Of a DNA stretch of 64,000 nt, positions 7,769 through 17,690 are shown one piece after another. The stretch comes from Pseudomonas palmensis (GTDB taxonomy: Bacteria; Pseudomonadota; Gammaproteobacteria; Pseudomonadales; Pseudomonadaceae). Location of the stretch: the NCBI RefSeq assembly GCF_017848315.1, contig NZ_JAFKEC010000005.1:1-64000 (forward strand), written 5' to 3'. The number at the start of each line of letters is the position of its first letter. The first letter of the stretch is position 1. The position numbers were made by a program, and so were the translations under genes. Under the pieces are notes generated by a model. The model was given only the letters and a program-made list of their open reading frames with translations. It did no database searches and was not told the DNA's origin.

Positions 7769-10139
7769 ACTGCGCCTCGGTCTCCACCCCCTCGGCGGTG
7801 GTGTTGATCAGCAGGCTGCTGCTCATGCCGGTAATGGCGCGGATGATCGACATCGCCTCGCGGCTTTCGCCCATGTCGTGCACGAACGACTTGTCGATCT
7901 TGATCCGGTCGAACGGGAACGAACGCAGGTAGCCCAGCGAGGAGTAGCCGGTACCGAAGTCGTCCAGGGCAATGCGCACGCCCATGTCCTTGAGCGCCTG
8001 CAGGGTACGCAGGTTGCCGTCGCTGTTCTCCAGCAGCACCGATTCGGTGATCTCCAGTTCCAGGCGCGACGGGTCGAGCCTGGCGTCGGTCAGCGCAAGC
8101 TGCACCACTTCCACCAGGTCGCTGTTCTTGAACTGCACCGGCGACAGGTTGACCGCCACCGATTGCTCGGTGGCCCAGCTGGCGGCCTCCTGGCAGGCCA
8201 GGTTCAGCGCCCGCGTACCCACCTCGTGGATCAGCCCGGTCTCTTCGGCAATCGGGATGAAGTCCATCGGCATGACCTGCCCCTTGACCGGGTGCTGCCA
8301 GCGCATCAGCGCCTCGTAGCCGGTGATCTGCCCGTCGTTGCCGATGATCGGCTGGTAGTGCATGTGCAGCTGGCCCAGGTGCAGCGCGGTGCGCAGGTCG
8401 GTTTCCATGATGCGGCGGCGCCGCGCGGCTTCGTCGAGCTCGGGGTGGAACAGCTCGTAGCGGTTGCGCCCGTTGCGCTTGGCCTCGTACAGGGCCATGT
8501 CGGCGTAGCGCAGCAACTGGTCGGCCTTGTGGTGGTCGACCGGCGCGATGGCGATACCCACGCTCAGGCCCACCGAGAAACTGTGGCCGTCGATCAGGAA
8601 CGCCGGCGCCACTGCCTCGATCAGGCGCGTGGCGGTGCGCTGGGCATCCTCGAGGCGCGCCAGGTGCGGCAGCACCACGGCGAACTCGTCACCGCCCAGG
8701 CGCGCCAGGGTGTCCTGGTCGCGCAGCACGCTGCGCAGGCGCTGGCCCAGGGCGCGCAGCAGGCGGTCGCCGAAGGCATGCCCCAGGGCATCGTTGATGT
8801 TCTTGAAATTGTCCAGGTCCAGACACAGCGCCGCAGTCATGTGCTGGCGCGCCTGCCCGTCGGCCAGCGCCTCTTCCAGGCAGTTGTGGAACAGCGTGCG
8901 GTTGGGCAGGCCGGTGAGTTCGTCGTGGTGCGCCATGTGGTGAATCTGCGCGTGCGCGGCGATCTCGTCGGTGACGTCGTCGGCGATCTGCAGCACATAG
9001 TGGCCCGCACCCACCTGCGGGTTGCGGCTGAGCAGGGTGCGTGAGCGCAGGGTGCGTCGGCCCAGCGGGGTGTCGAGGTGGTCTTCGGTCAGGTGCAGGC
9101 CGTTATGGTTCAGGCAATGTTCGGTGAGGTGTTCGAGGTAGCCAGCCATCACCGGCACCAGGCTCTGCTGCGGGGTACTGCCGACCAGGGCGCACTGCTG
9201 GCTGGAGAACAGCTTCTCGGCCTGCGGGTTTGCCAGCAGGATCTGGCGCGAGGCCACGTCCAGCACCATCACGCTGGACGGGATGTTGCTGATCACCGAG
9301 TCGAGAAACTGCGACAGCGCGGCCATTTTCTCGCTCTGCGCCTCGGCCAGCTCCTTGGCTGCCAGCAGGTCGAGTTCGTACTGGCGGCGCTCGGTGATGT
9401 CGCGGGTGATCTTGGCAAACCCCAGCAGCTGGCCATCGTCGTCGTGGATGGCTTCGATCACCACGTTGGTCCAGAAGTGCGAGCCGTCCTTGCGCTGGCG
9501 CAGGCCCTGGGCCTCGAAGCGGCCGGTCTGGCGTGCGGCGTCCAGGCACTGGGCGGGCAGGCCGGCGGCGCGGTCCGCCGGGGTGTAGAACACCGAGAAA
9601 TGCTGGCCGACGATCTCGTCGTGGGTGTAGCCCTTGGCCCGCTCGGCGCCGGCGTTCCAGTTGATCACATGGCCCAGCGGGTCGAGCATGTAGATGGCGT
9701 AGTCGTTCACGCCTTGTACCAGCAGGCGGAAGTGACGCTCCTGTTCACGTTGTTCGAGCAGGGCGCGGCGCTGTTCGGTGCAGTCGCGGGTAACCTTGGC
9801 AAAGCCGACCAGGTGGCCGTCGTCGTCATGCACCGCGTCGATCACCACGTGCGCCCAGAACGCACTGCCGTCCTTGCGCAGGCGCCAGCCCTCGGCCTCG
9901 AAGCGGCCCTGGTCGCGGGCGGTCTGCAGGTTTTTCTGCGGCAACTGCGTGGCGCGCTCCTCGGCGCTGTAGAACACCGAGAAATGCTCGCCGATGATCT
10001 CTTCGCCGGTATACCCCTTGGCCCGCTGCGCCCCGGCGTTCCAGTTGCTGACCACACCCTCCGGGGTCAGCATGTAGATCGCGTAATCGATCACGCTCTG
10101 TACCAGCAGGCGATACATTACATCGGAGTTTTCAATCAT
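7674..10139 (-). CDS. PAS-PAS-PAS-GGDEF-EAL cyclic-di-GMP enzyme
   Basis: The 821-residue protein has two closely similar N-terminal PAS-PAC modules (about residues 5-130 and 130-255; both begin with DYAIYML). A third PAS follows a short coiled linker (about 275-390). Then come GGDEF (about 400-560, with intact LARLGGDEFAVVL) and EAL (about 575-815, with GYEALMRWQHP and DDFGTGYSSLGYL). Both catalytic signatures are intact, so it may act as cyclase, phosphodiesterase or both. No transmembrane segment is visible, so it is a cytoplasmic sensor. An upstream in-frame start at 10226 exists, but homology begins at MIENSDVMYRLL, so 10139 is used. The duplicated PAS modules suggest a recent internal duplication. 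Confidence 0.9.
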   Translation of the reverse strand: MIENSDVMYRLLVQSVIDYAIYMLTPEGVVSNWNAGAQRAKGYTGEEIIGEHFSVFYSAEERATQLPQKNLQTARDQGRFEAEGWRLRKDGSAFWAHVVIDAVHDDDGHLVGFAKVTRDCTEQRRALLEQREQERHFRLLVQGVNDYAIYMLDPLGHVINWNAGAERAKGYTHDEIVGQHFSVFYTPADRAAGLPAQCLDAARQTGRFEAQGLRQRKDGSHFWTNVVIEAIHDDDGQLLGFAKITRDITERRQYELDLLAAKELAEAQSEKMAALSQFLDSVISNIPSSVMVLDVASRQILLANPQAEKLFSSQQCALVGSTPQQSLVPVMAGYLEHLTEHCLNHNGLHLTEDHLDTPLGRRTLRSRTLLSRNPQVGAGHYVLQIADDVTDEIAAHAQIHHMAHHDELTGLPNRTLFHNCLEEALADGQARQHMTAALCLDLDNFKNINDALGHAFGDRLLRALGQRLRSVLRDQDTLARLGGDEFAVVLPHLARLEDAQRTATRLIEAVAPAFLIDGHSFSVGLSVGIAIAPVDHHKADQLLRYADMALYEAKRNGRNRYELFHPELDEAARRRRIMETDLRTALHLGQLHMHYQPIIGNDGQITGYEALMRWQHPVKGQVMPMDFIPIAEETGLIHEVGTRALNLACQEAASWATEQSVAVNLSPVQFKNSDLVEVVQLALTDARLDPSRLELEITESVLLENSDGNLRTLQALKDMGVRIALDDFGTGYSSLGYLRSFPFDRIKIDKSFVHDMGESREAMSIIRAITGMSSSLLINTTAEGVETEAQFKQLQAEGCSHFQGYLFGHPQPADKRQKGGR

Positions 10140-10322
10140 GTCGGCATCTCGGATCGCGTGGGGATGAAGCCAGCGGGGTGGGCAAGAGGAAACGAAAGGC
10201 GCGGGTGCGCAAAGCGGCACACTCAATATCAGGGCCGGATGCGAACGGCAATGGTTCTTTGGTACTGATTTTGGCGGCGCTCAGGGATTTGCGCGGCGCG
10301 AGGTGGGCATTTGGCCAGCAAC

Positions 10323-10363
10323 GCCGGCTCCTGCAGGCTGCGTGCGCCCGTGCAGGAGCCGGC
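10323..10363. repeat. REP-type inverted repeat / transcription end
   Basis: Arms gccggctcctgca (10323-10335) and its exact complement (10351-10363) form a 13-bp stem with a 15-base loop. It lies 18 bp downstream of the stop of the minus-strand TonB receptor gene. Confidence 0.7.
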
Positions 10364-10380
10364 AATGCCGGCGAAGGGGC

Positions 10381-12576
10381 TCAGAACTCCAGCTGTGCCG
10401 AGAACGTCAGGGTACGCGGCGCGCCCAGGAAGTGGTCGCTCAGCCAGTACGCCTTGTTGGTCAGGTTGCTGACGTTGGCGCGCAGGGTCAGGGCGTTGTC
10501 CGCCAGCGGCAGGCGATAACGCGCACCGGCATCGAAGGTGGTGAACGACGGCAGGCTGTAGTGGTTGGCCTCATCCACGTACTGCTTGCCGGTGTAATAG
10601 GCGCCGCCGGTCACGGCGAATCCGGGCACGCCGTTCAGGTCGTATTCGGCGTACACCTTGGCCAGCTGGCTGGCCACGCCCACCGGCTTGTTGCCCTCGA
10701 TGCTGGCGTTGGCCGCCTTCTTCACCTGGGGGTCGAGCAGGGTCAGGCCGCTGACCAGGGTCAGCTGCGGGGTGACCTTGCCGGTGATGCCGAACTCCAG
10801 GCCGTTGTTCTCCTGGCGTCCGTCCTGCACGTAGATCTGCTGCTGGTTGGTGTAGCCATTGGGCTTGTCGATGTTGAACAGTGCCAGGGTCAGCAGGGCT
10901 TCGCCCACTTCGGCCTTGACCCCCACCTCGTACTGCTCGCTGATGGCCGGGGCCATGGCCTGGCCGGCGTTGAGTGCGGTGTTGGGCGCGATGCCGCCGG
11001 CCTGCAGGCCTTCGATGTAGGTGGCGTAGGTGGTCAGCCAGGGCAGCGGCTTGTAGATCAGCGAGACGTTGGGCGAGGTCTTGCTCTGGTTGTAGTTGTC
11101 GATCTGGCTCGGGGTGCCGAGCGATTCGGCCCACACGAAGTTGTCGCTGAAGGTCTTGATGCGGGTGCGGGTGACCCCGAGGATGGTCGACCATTGTCCG
11201 TTGAAGGTGATCACATCGCCCAGCAGCAGGTTGTCGGCCTGGGTGCGCGAGGACAGGCGCTGGTCGCCGTGGCCGATGGAGTAGTCGGGCTTGGCGTACT
11301 GCGGGGTTTCATCCAGCGGGATCGAGCCGTTGCCGCCCACCGGCTGGTACTGCGGGCCCGGGAAGGGAATGTAGTCGGTGTAGTCGCGTACCCGCGCCAC
11401 GTTGCCCTGATAGCCGAAGGTGACCTTGTGGCCGATGCTGGCGGTGTCGAAGGCCGCGTCGGCGAACAGGTAGGCCGAGGTTTCCTCGCGCTCGACCGGG
11501 GCGAAGGCGTACAGCGGTTGGCTGTAGACCCCGGGCGAGGTCACGGTGGGGCCGGTGTAGGCGTACTGGGTGCGGTTGCGGTCGTGGGCCACCGCGCCGC
11601 GCAGGCTGAACACCTCGTTCAGGCGCCAGTTGAAGCGGCTGCCGACGCGCTCGTGCTCGCTGTCGGAGAACGCCCAGCGCTGGCTGTAGAGCTTGTCGTT
11701 GTCCAACTGATCGGCGTCGGGGCGCAGGCGCTGGTCGGCGAAGTACCAGTAGCTGGTCAGGCCGTGGGTCTGGTTTTTCTTGTACGAGGCGTCGAACTGC
11801 ACCAGCAGGTCGTCGCTGACGTTCCAGTCCAGCGCCAGGCTGACCATCTTGCGACGGCGGTTCTGCAGGTCGATGGCGGTCTCGCCGTCCTGGGCCAGCA
11901 CGTTGACGCGGTAGGCCAGCACGCCCTGATCGTCGATCGGGCCGCCGAAGTCGCCGTGCACATAGGCGTTCTCGCCGCCGGCGTTGCCCAGGGTCACGCT
12001 GTTGTAGCGCTCGTAGGTGGGGCGCTTGAGCACGTAGTTGACCAGCCCGCCCGGGCTGCCGGGGCCATACAGGAAGCCGCTGAGGCCGGTGACGATCTCC
12101 AGGCGCTCCATCTCCTCGACGAAGTTGCCGCTGTCGGAGCCATTGCTGAAACGCAGGCCGTCGTTGGCGATGTTGAGATTGCCCAGGTCGTTGAAACCGC
12201 GGATCGCCACCGAACTGGCATAGCCGGCGCCCGAGGGCGAGGTGAACTGGGTGAAGGGGCTGAGCTTGAAGATGTCGTCGGTGGAGGTGGCCTGGGTGTT
12301 GCGGATCAGCTCGCTGGACACCACGCTGATCGAATAGGGCGTGTCCTTGAGGGCCATGCCGCCCAGGGCGCCGACGTTCTTCAGCGAGTCGGTGAGGTAG
12401 CCGGCTTCGGCGCTGCCGTCGGCGATGCGGGTGGCGTTGACGTCGGTTTGCGGCAGGTTCAGCCGGGCTTGGGGCACAGCCTGTTCATCGGCGGCCAGCA
12501 GCGGCGTGGCGATACCGGCGCAGGCAATCGCAAGCGCCAGCAGGTGAGGGCGGGGCGTAGGGGCGGCAACGGACAT
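10381..12576 (-). CDS. TonB-dependent siderophore receptor
   Basis: The 731-residue outer-membrane protein has a signal peptide (ending GIATPLLA), a plug domain (about residues 60-180, with the ALKDTPYSISVVSSELI opening typical of siderophore receptors) and a 22-strand barrel ending in the C-terminal aromatic residue (SAQLEF) expected for BAM insertion. There is no N-terminal signalling extension, so it does not look like an FpvA/FecA-type transducer. Its ligand cannot be told from sequence. No siderophore biosynthesis or sigma/anti-sigma pair is adjacent, so it probably takes up a xenosiderophore. A weak Fur-like palindrome lies just upstream. Confidence 0.92.
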   Translation of the reverse strand: MSVAAPTPRPHLLALAIACAGIATPLLAADEQAVPQARLNLPQTDVNATRIADGSAEAGYLTDSLKNVGALGGMALKDTPYSISVVSSELIRNTQATSTDDIFKLSPFTQFTSPSGAGYASSVAIRGFNDLGNLNIANDGLRFSNGSDSGNFVEEMERLEIVTGLSGFLYGPGSPGGLVNYVLKRPTYERYNSVTLGNAGGENAYVHGDFGGPIDDQGVLAYRVNVLAQDGETAIDLQNRRRKMVSLALDWNVSDDLLVQFDASYKKNQTHGLTSYWYFADQRLRPDADQLDNDKLYSQRWAFSDSEHERVGSRFNWRLNEVFSLRGAVAHDRNRTQYAYTGPTVTSPGVYSQPLYAFAPVEREETSAYLFADAAFDTASIGHKVTFGYQGNVARVRDYTDYIPFPGPQYQPVGGNGSIPLDETPQYAKPDYSIGHGDQRLSSRTQADNLLLGDVITFNGQWSTILGVTRTRIKTFSDNFVWAESLGTPSQIDNYNQSKTSPNVSLIYKPLPWLTTYATYIEGLQAGGIAPNTALNAGQAMAPAISEQYEVGVKAEVGEALLTLALFNIDKPNGYTNQQQIYVQDGRQENNGLEFGITGKVTPQLTLVSGLTLLDPQVKKAANASIEGNKPVGVASQLAKVYAEYDLNGVPGFAVTGGAYYTGKQYVDEANHYSLPSFTTFDAGARYRLPLADNALTLRANVSNLTNKAYWLSDHFLGAPRTLTFSAQLEF

Positions 12577-12591
12577 GGGGTCAGGTTCCTG

Positions 12592-12610
12592 ATGTGAATG
12601 GTTCTCAGTA
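12592..12610 (-). promoter_or_regulatory. Weak Fur-box-like palindrome upstream of the TonB receptor
   Basis: On the minus strand TGAGAA-CCA-TTCACA is an imperfect inverted repeat (5 of 6 positions) resembling half of a Fur box. It lies 16-34 bp before the receptor start. Iron control is expected for this gene class, but the match is poor. Confidence 0.3.
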
Positions 12611-12645
12611 ACCCTGTTGCCGCACGAGAAACAAAAAGTGACAGA

Positions 12646-12680
12646 GGCGCTGCAAAATAAATCGTGCAGCGCCTTTTTTT
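12646..12680 (-). terminator. Hairpin with A-tract after a chemoreceptor gene
   Basis: A 9-bp stem (ggcgctgca at 12646-12654 with tgcagcgcc at 12665-12673) adjoins a run of seven T on the + strand. The stop codon of the minus-strand chemoreceptor begins at 12682, so the hairpin directly ends that transcript. The T-run would also make it work in the + direction. Confidence 0.65.
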
Positions 12681-14626
12681 CAGGTTTTGAAGCGCCGTAC
12701 CAGCGTGTTCATTTCGTTGGACAGCTGGGTCAGGTTGAACGCATCGCTCTTGGCTTCACTGGCCAGTTGCGCCACCCGCTGCGCATCGCCGTGGATCTGG
12801 CTGATGTGCTGGTTGATGCTTTCGGCCACCTGGTGCTGCTCTTCGGCGGCGGTGGCGATCTGGGTGTTCATGTCGCGGATCATGTCCACCGACTCGCGGA
12901 TCTGGCCAAAGCGGGTGCGTGCCTCGCCGATGCGGCTGACCGAGTCCTGCGACAGGCTCAGGCTGGTGTTCATCTGTGCGGCGACCTGGCTGGTGCCGCG
13001 GGCCAGGTTGGCGAGCATGCCGTCGATCTCGGCGGTGGAGTCGGCGGTGCGCTTGGCCAGCGCGCGCACTTCGTCGGCCACCACGGCAAAGCCGCGACCC
13101 TGCTCGCCGGCCCGCGCCGCCTCGATGGCCGCGTTCAGGGCCAGCAGGTTGGTCTGCTCGGCAATCGAGCGGATGGTGCTGAGGATCGACTGGATGGCGT
13201 TGCTGTCGCGCTCCAGCTGCTGCATGGATTGCGCCGACTGGGCGATTTCCTGGCTGAGCTGGTCGACGCTGCCCACGGCGGCGTCGATCTGCTGCTGGCC
13301 CTCGGAAGCCTGGCGCTGGCCGTTGTCGGCCGACTCGGCGGCCTGGCTGCACGAACGCGCGACCTCGTTGGCGGTGGCGACCATTTCATGGAAGGCGGTC
13401 GACACCATGTCCACGGCCTCGCGCTGGCGACTGGCGGCGTCGGCCATTTCGTTGGACACGCTGGTGGCGCTGTGGGAGTTGGTCAGGATGCCGTCGGCGG
13501 CGTGCATGATGTGCTGGATCAGGCTGCGGATCGCGCCCAGGAACTGGTTGAACCAGCCCGAGAGCTGGGCCGTTTCGTCGTTGCCGCGCACATGCAGGTT
13601 GCGGGTCAGGTCGCCTTCGCCCTGGGCGATGCCTTCCAGGCCGTGGGACACGTCGTTGATCGGGCGCACGATGACCTTGGCAAAGCTGGCACCGACGAAG
13701 GCGAACAGCAGCCCAAGCGCGGCGGCAATGCCGACGATCAGCCAGGTGAGGCGAGTGGCCGAGGCCATCACTTCACTCTGCTTGACCAGGCCGATGAAGC
13801 GCCAGCCCAGTTGCTCGGAAGGCCACACGTTGGCCATGTAGCGCTCACCGTCGAGCTCGATCTCCACCAGCCCCTGGGTAGTCTTGGCCAGCTGCGCATA
13901 GCCCTGGCCGAGGCTGTCGAGCTGTTTGAAGTTGTGCGCCGGCTGCTTGGGGTCGACCAGGATGTTGCCGCTCTGCTCCAGCAGCATCACGTAGCCGGTT
14001 TCACCCAGCTTGAGCTGCTTGATGATCTCGGTCAGTTGCTTGAGCGACACATCCACGCTCACCACGCCGCCGTTGGCGCCCAGCGCGTTGGGCAGGCTGC
14101 GCACGGTGCTGACCAGCACCGCGTCGTCGTTGGCCCAGTAGTAGGCGGCGGTACGCAGGGTCTTGCCCGGGTTGGCCTGGGCCATCTTGAACCAGGGGCG
14201 CTGGCGCGGATCGTAGTTGGCCAGGCTGGGGTCTTCGGGCCATGAGATGTAGCCGCCCTCGGTGGTGCCGATGGAGATGTAGCCATAGGCCGGGTGGCTG
14301 GCGCCGAGGCGGGCAAAGTAGTCGAACACCGGTTTGTCCTGCGGCCCCATCGGCAGCGTGGGGGCGTCGGGCGAAATGTACTTCTTCAGGCTGGCGTCGG
14401 TGTTCTGCAGCATGGGCAGCTTGCTGAGAAATTCGATGTTCTGGCTGATGCCGTCGAAGAACAACTGCATGGCATTGGCCACCTGTCGAATTTCGCGGTC
14501 GCTGCCGTCGACGAAGTTCTCCCGCGCTTCCAGGCGGATGTTGAGTATCACCAGCGTAGCGACGACCAGTATCGGTACGCAGGCGATGGTCGCGAAGCCC
14601 CACGTGAGTTTCTGTTTGATGTTCAT
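12680..14626 (-). CDS. Methyl-accepting chemotaxis protein with dCache-type sensor
   Basis: The 648-residue chemoreceptor has TM1 (about residues 9-30), a periplasmic double-Cache domain (about 35-275), TM2 (about 280-305), HAMP (about 305-360) and a signalling domain with the conserved hairpin tip ([20 protein letters not shown]). The sensor contains Y-D-P-R-Q-R-P-W-F, which fits the Y-x4-R-x-W-[YF] amino-acid-recognition pattern of dCache_1 receptors. A downstream Asp is in GGVVSVDVS. An amino-acid ligand is therefore the best guess. No che gene is nearby; it would plug into the main chemotaxis pathway. GGAG precedes the ATG at 14626. Confidence 0.92.
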   Translation of the reverse strand: MNIKQKLTWGFATIACVPILVVATLVILNIRLEARENFVDGSDREIRQVANAMQLFFDGISQNIEFLSKLPMLQNTDASLKKYISPDAPTLPMGPQDKPVFDYFARLGASHPAYGYISIGTTEGGYISWPEDPSLANYDPRQRPWFKMAQANPGKTLRTAAYYWANDDAVLVSTVRSLPNALGANGGVVSVDVSLKQLTEIIKQLKLGETGYVMLLEQSGNILVDPKQPAHNFKQLDSLGQGYAQLAKTTQGLVEIELDGERYMANVWPSEQLGWRFIGLVKQSEVMASATRLTWLIVGIAAALGLLFAFVGASFAKVIVRPINDVSHGLEGIAQGEGDLTRNLHVRGNDETAQLSGWFNQFLGAIRSLIQHIMHAADGILTNSHSATSVSNEMADAASRQREAVDMVSTAFHEMVATANEVARSCSQAAESADNGQRQASEGQQQIDAAVGSVDQLSQEIAQSAQSMQQLERDSNAIQSILSTIRSIAEQTNLLALNAAIEAARAGEQGRGFAVVADEVRALAKRTADSTAEIDGMLANLARGTSQVAAQMNTSLSLSQDSVSRIGEARTRFGQIRESVDMIRDMNTQIATAAEEQHQVAESINQHISQIHGDAQRVAQLASEAKSDAFNLTQLSNEMNTLVRRFKT

Positions 14627-14928
14627 ATCCGCTCCGCTGACGCCGTTTAATTGTTGTTTCGTCTGGTCGGGTTATCGGCGTGGCGAGCGGCCGCTTGAGC
14701 AGCAAAGGCAAGGATTGTAGGACATTTCATCTGCGCACTCCTGCGGTGCACACAAGCGCGTTCATGCGCCGTTTCGGGGCGCAGAAAAGGTGGGTTCGCA
14801 GGGGGCATGGAAGGGGCTGGCAGAGTGCTATCTGGCTGGCTTGCGCGTCGGTTTTCAAGGTGGTTTTTTGCGTTGGCCTGGTAGTTGCCTGCCGAATGGA
14901 CAAAGGAATGTCGTATCGGGAGATGTAA
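14627..14928. other. Divergent intergenic region between two chemoreceptor genes
   Basis: This 302-bp stretch must hold the promoters of both chemoreceptors. The GGGAGA before 14929 is the ribosome site of the rightward gene. I see no convincing sigma-70, sigma-54 or flagellar (FliA) promoter, repeat or small gene in it. Confidence 0.4.
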
Positions 14929-17094
14929 ATGTCGCTATCGAACAATTGCATGCAACTGTCCGCCGCAGAAAAGCGCTGGCTGCCATGGTTTGGCAAGACC
15001 GGCAAACTGGCCATGGGCTGGGCCTGCCGCCTCAACCGATCGGCGTACCCGGTGATCGGGCAGACCTTCGAAGCCATTGCGCATACCCGCGTCAAGTTGC
15101 TGCAGGGCTGGGCCCAGGAGCAGTGGGAGCACCTGGCGGAGCTGGCCGCCAGTGCCGGCAACGACATCCGCAGCCTCGATGGGCAGGTCTTGCAGCAGAA
15201 GCTGGCGCAGGCCGAAGACTTTTCCGAATTGTTCGTGGTGGATGCGGCGGGCGAGGTGCTTGCCTCGACCTGGCGCGGCCAGGGCACGCGCCCGCGCATC
15301 GACCCACGGCCGCTGGCCGAGGGGCTGAAGGCGCCGTTTCTGCATGGGCCCTACAGCGACCCGCTGACCCTGGCGATCGGCCCGTCGACCTCCAGCTTTC
15401 ATGATGAAGTGACGCTGATGTTCTACCAGCCGATCAAGGTCGACCGCCAGGTGGTGGGCTGCCTGTGCGCACGGGTGCCCAACGACGTACTGGGCGACCT
15501 GATCCAGCGCGAGGCCGGGCATATCTTTGCCGAGTCCGGGGACAACTACCTGTTCATGGTGCAGTCGCGTTTCGACCCCGGCCTGCAGCCGGGGGTGGCC
15601 TTGTCGCGCTCGCGCTTCGAGGACGGCACCTTCAGCCACGGCGAGAACCTCAAGAGCGGCGTGCACACCCCGTGGAAGACCGTGCAGGTGCAGCGCCACA
15701 CCGAGCTTGAGCTGCGCTTCACCGACCCGGCCACCGGGCAATTGCACCCTGGCGTGCGCGAAACCATCCGCACCGGCGCCAACCTGTTCGTGAGCTACCC
15801 CGGCTACTCGGACTACCGCCACATTCCCGTGGTGGGCAAGGGTGTGACCTTTCAGTTGCCCGGTTCGCCGGACCGCTGGGGCATGATGTGCGAAGCCGAC
15901 CTGGAGGAGGTGTACCGGCGGCGCTCGCTGAGCTACGGCCTGATGAAGCCGTACCTGGCGACCATGCTCGGCCTGTTCGTCAGCAACTACCTGGTGCAGC
16001 ACTACAGCGGCCTCGACCAGGGCCTGATCGATGCGTGCGAGGGCGTGAGCCTGCTGCTGGCCGCGCTGGTGTTCAGCGTGCTGGGGCCGCGGCGCCTCGC
16101 CGCGCGCCTGAGCGAGATGACCGGCGTGATCAGGGCCATCGCCGAAGGCGAGGGCAACCTGCGCCAGCGCCTGGACACCACGCGCATGGCCAATGACGAG
16201 ACCGGCGACATGGGGCGCTGGATCAACAGCTTCATCGACCATCTGGACGCGGTGGTGGGGCAGGTGATCAAGGCCAGCCACAGCGTGGGCACCACCAACC
16301 AGATGATGCTGGGGCGCAGCCAGGCCGCCAGCCTCACCTCCGAGGAGGTGGCCGATGCCGTGCACCGCATGATGGTGATCGTGGAGGAGCAACTGGGCGA
16401 GATCCAGCAGGCCTCGGCCGGCGCCGAGCAGATGAAGCAGGCCATGGACGAGGTGGTCAGCCGGGCGCGGGAGCAGTTCCTGACCGTGCAGGCGGGCACC
16501 CAGTCGATACGCGATGTGGTGCAGCGTTCATCGTCCAGTGTCAGGTTGCTGGACAGCCGCATGGCCGAGATCGGCAACATCACCGGGCTGATCAGCGACA
16601 TCACCAGCCAGACCAACCTGCTGGCGCTCAATGCCGCCATCGAGGCGGCGCGTGCCGGCGAGCATGGTCGCGGCTTTGCGGTGGTGGCCGACGAGGTGCG
16701 CAGCCTGGCGGCGCGCACGGCACGGGCGGCCGACGATATCCGTACGATGGTCGACGGTTTGCACAGCGAGACGCAGCAGGCCGTGGGCTTCATGCAGAGC
16801 GGCGTGCAGGACGTGGATGACAGCTTGCGCCTGGCCGAGCAGGCCTCGTCCGAGAACGTGCAATTGCACCGGGCCGTGGAGAACATGTTCGGCATCATCC
16901 AGCAGCTCAACCAGCGCAGCCTCGAGTACGGGCGCACCATCAAGGAGGTCGATCAGGCGTCACTGGAAATGCGCCAGACCGTGACAGTGCTGCACACCAG
17001 TGCCGAGACCGTGCGCTTGAATGCGAACAAGCTGCAGAAGCTGGTGGGCGTGTTCGAAGTCAGCCGCGGGGCAGGAGAGCCTGCCGCCGCATGA
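14929..17094 (+). CDS. Atypical methyl-accepting chemotaxis protein with soluble N-terminal sensor
   Basis: The 721-residue protein lacks an N-terminal transmembrane segment. Residues 1 to about 335 form a long sensor region that begins with charged sequence ([12 protein letters not shown]) and contains a Cache-like stretch ([17 protein letters not shown]). Two hydrophobic helices follow close together (about 340-360, [16 protein letters not shown], and about 373-390, [15 protein letters not shown]). A HAMP-like linker and a standard signalling tip ([20 protein letters not shown], near residue 565) come next. Taken at face value both ends are cytoplasmic and only about 15 residues are periplasmic. 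The ligand is unknown. The start is supported by GGGAGA. Confidence 0.88.
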   Translation: MSLSNNCMQLSAAEKRWLPWFGKTGKLAMGWACRLNRSAYPVIGQTFEAIAHTRVKLLQGWAQEQWEHLAELAASAGNDIRSLDGQVLQQKLAQAEDFSELFVVDAAGEVLASTWRGQGTRPRIDPRPLAEGLKAPFLHGPYSDPLTLAIGPSTSSFHDEVTLMFYQPIKVDRQVVGCLCARVPNDVLGDLIQREAGHIFAESGDNYLFMVQSRFDPGLQPGVALSRSRFEDGTFSHGENLKSGVHTPWKTVQVQRHTELELRFTDPATGQLHPGVRETIRTGANLFVSYPGYSDYRHIPVVGKGVTFQLPGSPDRWGMMCEADLEEVYRRRSLSYGLMKPYLATMLGLFVSNYLVQHYSGLDQGLIDACEGVSLLLAALVFSVLGPRRLAARLSEMTGVIRAIAEGEGNLRQRLDTTRMANDETGDMGRWINSFIDHLDAVVGQVIKASHSVGTTNQMMLGRSQAASLTSEEVADAVHRMMVIVEEQLGEIQQASAGAEQMKQAMDEVVSRAREQFLTVQAGTQSIRDVVQRSSSSVRLLDSRMAEIGNITGLISDITSQTNLLALNAAIEAARAGEHGRGFAVVADEVRSLAARTARAADDIRTMVDGLHSETQQAVGFMQSGVQDVDDSLRLAEQASSENVQLHRAVENMFGIIQQLNQRSLEYGRTIKEVDQASLEMRQTVTVLHTSAETVRLNANKLQKLVGVFEVSRGAGEPAAA

Positions 17095-17275
17095 CCCCGT
17101 TGGCGAAAACCCACCCCAAATCTTTTTAAATCAGGGGGTTGCAAGCCCTCCCGAATGCGGACATAATGGCGTCCATCGAAAGCGACGAGAAATAAAAATC
17201 TCAACGTTTTCAATGAGATGCAAATCTCTACAGTTTGTACGTGATTGAGCTGCTTCAGAGGGTTCAGTCATTTGA

Positions 17276-17349
17276 GGCCGAGTAGCAAAGTGGTTATGCT
17301 CCGGATTGCAAATCCGTCTACGCCGGTTCGATTCCGACCTCGGCCTCCA
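17276..17349 (+). tRNA. tRNA-Cys (GCA)
   Basis: The 74-nt gene includes an encoded CCA. The acceptor GGCCGAG pairs with CTCGGCC (discriminator T). The anticodon GCA is at 17308-17310 in the stem-loop CCGGATTGCAAATCCG. The T-arm is CCGGTTCGATTCCGACC, where the last stem pairs are imperfect but the loop is canonical. It is followed by an intrinsic terminator and by what looks like a decayed integrase end, so its 3' part is a likely old attachment site. Confidence 0.97.
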
Positions 17350-17359
17350 TTATTGAAAG

Positions 17360-17390
17360 CCCCGCAGATTAACGTCTGCGGGGTTTTTCT
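17360..17390 (+). terminator. Intrinsic terminator after tRNA-Cys
   Basis: CCCCGCAGA (17360-17368) pairs with TCTGCGGGG (17375-17383) and is followed by TTTTT. It stands 11 bp after the tRNA. Confidence 0.9.
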
Positions 17391-17409
17391 TTGGGCGATA
17401 GAAAACCTG

Positions 17410-17444
17410 ATCGTTTCCGCATCTTGAGGCATCGTTTCCGCATC
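17410..17444. repeat. Two 14-bp direct repeats (period 21)
   Basis: ATCGTTTCCGCATC occurs at 17410-17423 and 17431-17444, just after the tRNA-Cys terminator and before the integrase remnant. It may be a scar of the element that inserted here or arm-type sites. No function is established. Confidence 0.5.
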
Positions 17445-17450
17445 AGCCCT

Positions 17451-17533
17451 CTACTTGGTCGGGCTGACCACTTCGCCGACTCGGCGATAAACACGCTTGG
17501 TGATTTCCTCTTTCCCTGGTCGAGAAGTGCATG
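17451..17533 (-). pseudogene. Remnant of a tyrosine-recombinase (integrase) C-terminus
   Basis: Read on the minus strand, 17510-17451 encodes EEITKRVYRRVGEVVSPTK and a stop. This is the end expected for phage-type integrases: T-x-x-VYRR around the catalytic Tyr, then a basic tail. The preceding codons continue as HALLDQGK only after a one-base frame change, giving the box normally read as 'ALLDH...'. The rest of the integrase is gone. A stop facing the 3' end of tRNA-Cys is the usual geometry of an element integrated at a tRNA gene. Identification rests on about 28 residues and is tentative. Confidence 0.45.
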
Positions 17534-17591
17534 ACTGGTGGCTCGTACAAAAAGTCAGAGCCAAAGACCTGGTAACGTCCGTTACAGTCAG

Positions 17592-17616
17592 CGCCGCCTC
17601 ATCAGGCGGCGTTTTC
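17592..17616 (+). terminator. Hairpin CGCCGCCT-loop-AGGCGGCG with T-tract
   Basis: An 8-bp perfect stem with a CATC loop (17592-17611) is followed by TTTT. No clear gene precedes it on the + strand, so it probably belonged to a gene of the eroded element. Confidence 0.6.
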
Positions 17617-17690
17617 GTATGGGGGGAAGGCGCTGGCGGGCAGCGCTGCTGGTGTTATGCTTCGCCGCTTACCAAACAGGGAGAGTGGTA

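Noticed and set aside
10303..12597. 764-codon + strand frame opposite the TonB receptor
   Set aside because: Mirror frame of a real gene; Val/Gly/Gln/His-rich translation without recognisable motifs.
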